Below are positions 62,994-64,000 of a stretch of 64,000 nt of DNA, piece by piece (the stretch's first letter is position 1; every line of letters starts with the position of its first letter). Origin of the DNA: Candidatus Thiodictyon syntrophicum (GTDB lineage: Bacteria; Pseudomonadota; Gammaproteobacteria; Chromatiales; Chromatiaceae). The stretch spans positions 1,765,501-1,829,500 of the forward strand of contig NZ_CP020370.1 of assembly GCF_002813775.1 (NCBI RefSeq), given 5' to 3'. Below the pieces are notes generated by a model that saw nothing but the letters and a program-made list of their open reading frames with translations, had not been told where the DNA came from and did no database searches. Made by a program: the position numbers and the translations under genes.

Positions 62994-64000
62994 ATGGGAT
63001 TCAAATGCGGGATCGTAGGTCTGCCCAACGTGGGCAAGTCCACGCTGTTCAATGCCCTGACCAGGGCCGCCATCGCGGCCGCGAACTACCCCTTCTGCAC
63101 CATCGACCCCAACGTGGGGGTCGTCCTGCTGCCCGACCCGCGGCTCGACGTCATCGCCGCCATCGCCAAGCCCCAGGCCATTCTCCCGACGACCATGCAG
63201 TTCGTGGACATTGCCGGACTGGTGGCCGGCGCCTCCAAGGGTGAGGGACTGGGCAACAAGTTCCTCGCCAACATCCGCGAGACCGACGCCATCGCGCATG
63301 TCGTGCGCTGCTTCGAGAACGACGACGTGATCCACGTCTCCGGCGGCGTCGACCCCCTGCGCGACATCGAGATCATCGACACCGAACTGGCCCTGGCGGA
63401 CCTCGAATCGGTGGAGAAGGCCCTGGACCGTGCCGGCCGCGCCGCCAAGGTCGGGGACAAGAAGGCCGCGGTGCGCCGCGACCTGCTGGAGCGGGTGCGC
63501 GTGCAGCTCGACCAGGCGCGGCCGGTGCGCACCCTGGATCTCAGCGACGAGGAGCGCGCCGAACTGCGCGACCTCTTCCTGCTGACCAACAAGCCCGCCA
63601 TGTACATCGCCAACGTCGCCGAGGACGGCTTCACCGCCAACCCCCTGCTGGACGCCGTGCGCGAGCACGCGCGCGCGGAGGGCGCCCTGGTGGTCCCGGT
63701 GTGCGCCGCCATCGAGGCCGAGATCGTGGAACTGCCCGATGAGGAGCGCGGCGAGTTCCTGGCCGAACTGGGGCTGGACGAGCCGGGCCTGAACCGGGTG
63801 GTGCGGGCCGGCTACGAACTGCTGGGGCTGGAGACCTATTTCACCGCCGGGCCCAAGGAGGTCCGCGCCTGGACCATTCCCGCCCGCTCGCGGGCGCCCC
63901 AGGCGGCCGGGGTCATCCACTCCGACTTCGAGCGCGGCTTCATCCGTGCCGAGGTCATCGCCTACGCCGACTTCGTTGCCTGCAAGGGTGAGCAGGGGGC
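62994..64000 (+). CDS. ychF: Ribosome-binding ATPase YchF, first 335 residues (runs off the window)
   Basis: OBG-family P-loop protein with ATP preference, linked to ribosome function and stress responses. [20 protein letters not shown] gives the G1 loop. [22 protein letters not shown] is the G3 region and [11 protein letters not shown] lies at G4, where the NxxE form (in place of NKxD) explains ATP use. The TGS domain begins at about residue 280 ([16 protein letters not shown]). The family is about 363 residues, so only about 28 are missing. Written in parts, no unusual change is visible. Confidence 0.95.
   Translation, partial: MGFKCGIVGLPNVGKSTLFNALTRAAIAAANYPFCTIDPNVGVVLLPDPRLDVIAAIAKPQAILPTTMQFVDIAGLVAGASKGEGLGNKFLANIRETDAIAHVVRCFENDDVIHVSGGVDPLRDIEIIDTELALADLESVEKALDRAGRAAKVGDKKAAVRRDLLERVRVQLDQARPVRTLDLSDEERAELRDLFLLTNKPAMYIANVAEDGFTANPLLDAVREHARAEGALVVPVCAAIEAEIVELPDEERGEFLAELGLDEPGLNRVVRAGYELLGLETYFTAGPKEVRAWTIPARSRAPQAAGVIHSDFERGFIRAEVIAYADFVACKGEQG

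Overview
The window reads as chromosomal DNA of a GC-rich gammaproteobacterium. The core genes (rhlE, ybiT, dsbA, ubiA, gatB, glgP, recG, ychF, coaX, birA) all look gammaproteobacterial. Dense REP-like hairpins, many mobile elements and a 'midcut-by-XrtH' protein would fit a purple-sulfur-type member of the Chromatiales. That lineage call is inference, since no 16S rRNA gene or photosynthesis gene is present.

Layout: positions 1-10.8 kb are mostly housekeeping: partial ndk, a DHH phosphoesterase, tRNA-Cys and tRNA-Leu, an H-NS-like protein, rhlE plus an RRM protein, an M61 peptidase, birA, coaX and a membrane diguanylate cyclase. Positions 11.0-24.6 kb hold one leftward run of eight closely spaced defence-type genes: a DUF262/DUF1524 protein, a Septu-like ATPase/HNH pair (PtuA/PtuB), a SNF2/RapA-like helicase, an HTH-ImmA/IrrE protein, a remnant of a DUF4411 gene, a type III-like DNA methyltransferase (Mod) and a type III-like restriction helicase-nuclease (Res). 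The helicase is split by an IS, Mod and DUF4411 look internally deleted, and Res carries a frameshift. Positions 24.7-39.9 kb return to chromosomal functions: a hybrid histidine kinase with a divergent OmpR-type regulator, yjbQ, recG, an XrtH-type substrate, an IS carrying a DruA-like DUF4338 gene, ubiA, dsbA, ybiT and a cold-shock gene.

Positions 40.3-44.8 kb contain four tandem near-identical copies of a Rpn/PD-(D/E)XK-like gene. They differ mainly in the number of a 27-bp in-frame repeat (3, 6, 2 and 1). Next come a leaderless MerR regulator and a 947-residue protein joining an ARPP-1-like domain, a vWA domain and a microbial-type PARG (ADP-ribose) domain. Positions 48.9-55.3 kb are a scrapyard: a PLD-type nuclease, a small gene cut by a DUF6399-type IS, remnants of MazEF, zeta, DUF433 and VapBC modules, a duplicated gatB 3' end and a fifth, broken Rpn-like gene. 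Positions 55.4-64 kb hold gatB, glgP, a shortened REC-GGDEF gene with an Hpt partner, manC/cpsB and the start of ychF.

The least expected signal is a family of short foldback elements at 2.56, 39.47, 53.99 and 59.58 kb. They share the terminal inverted repeats of the DUF6399 IS at 50.37 kb and, like it, are flanked by 8-bp target duplications (two perfect, two with one mismatch). Each carries a different palindromic core. All calls come from reading the sequence; no database search was run.
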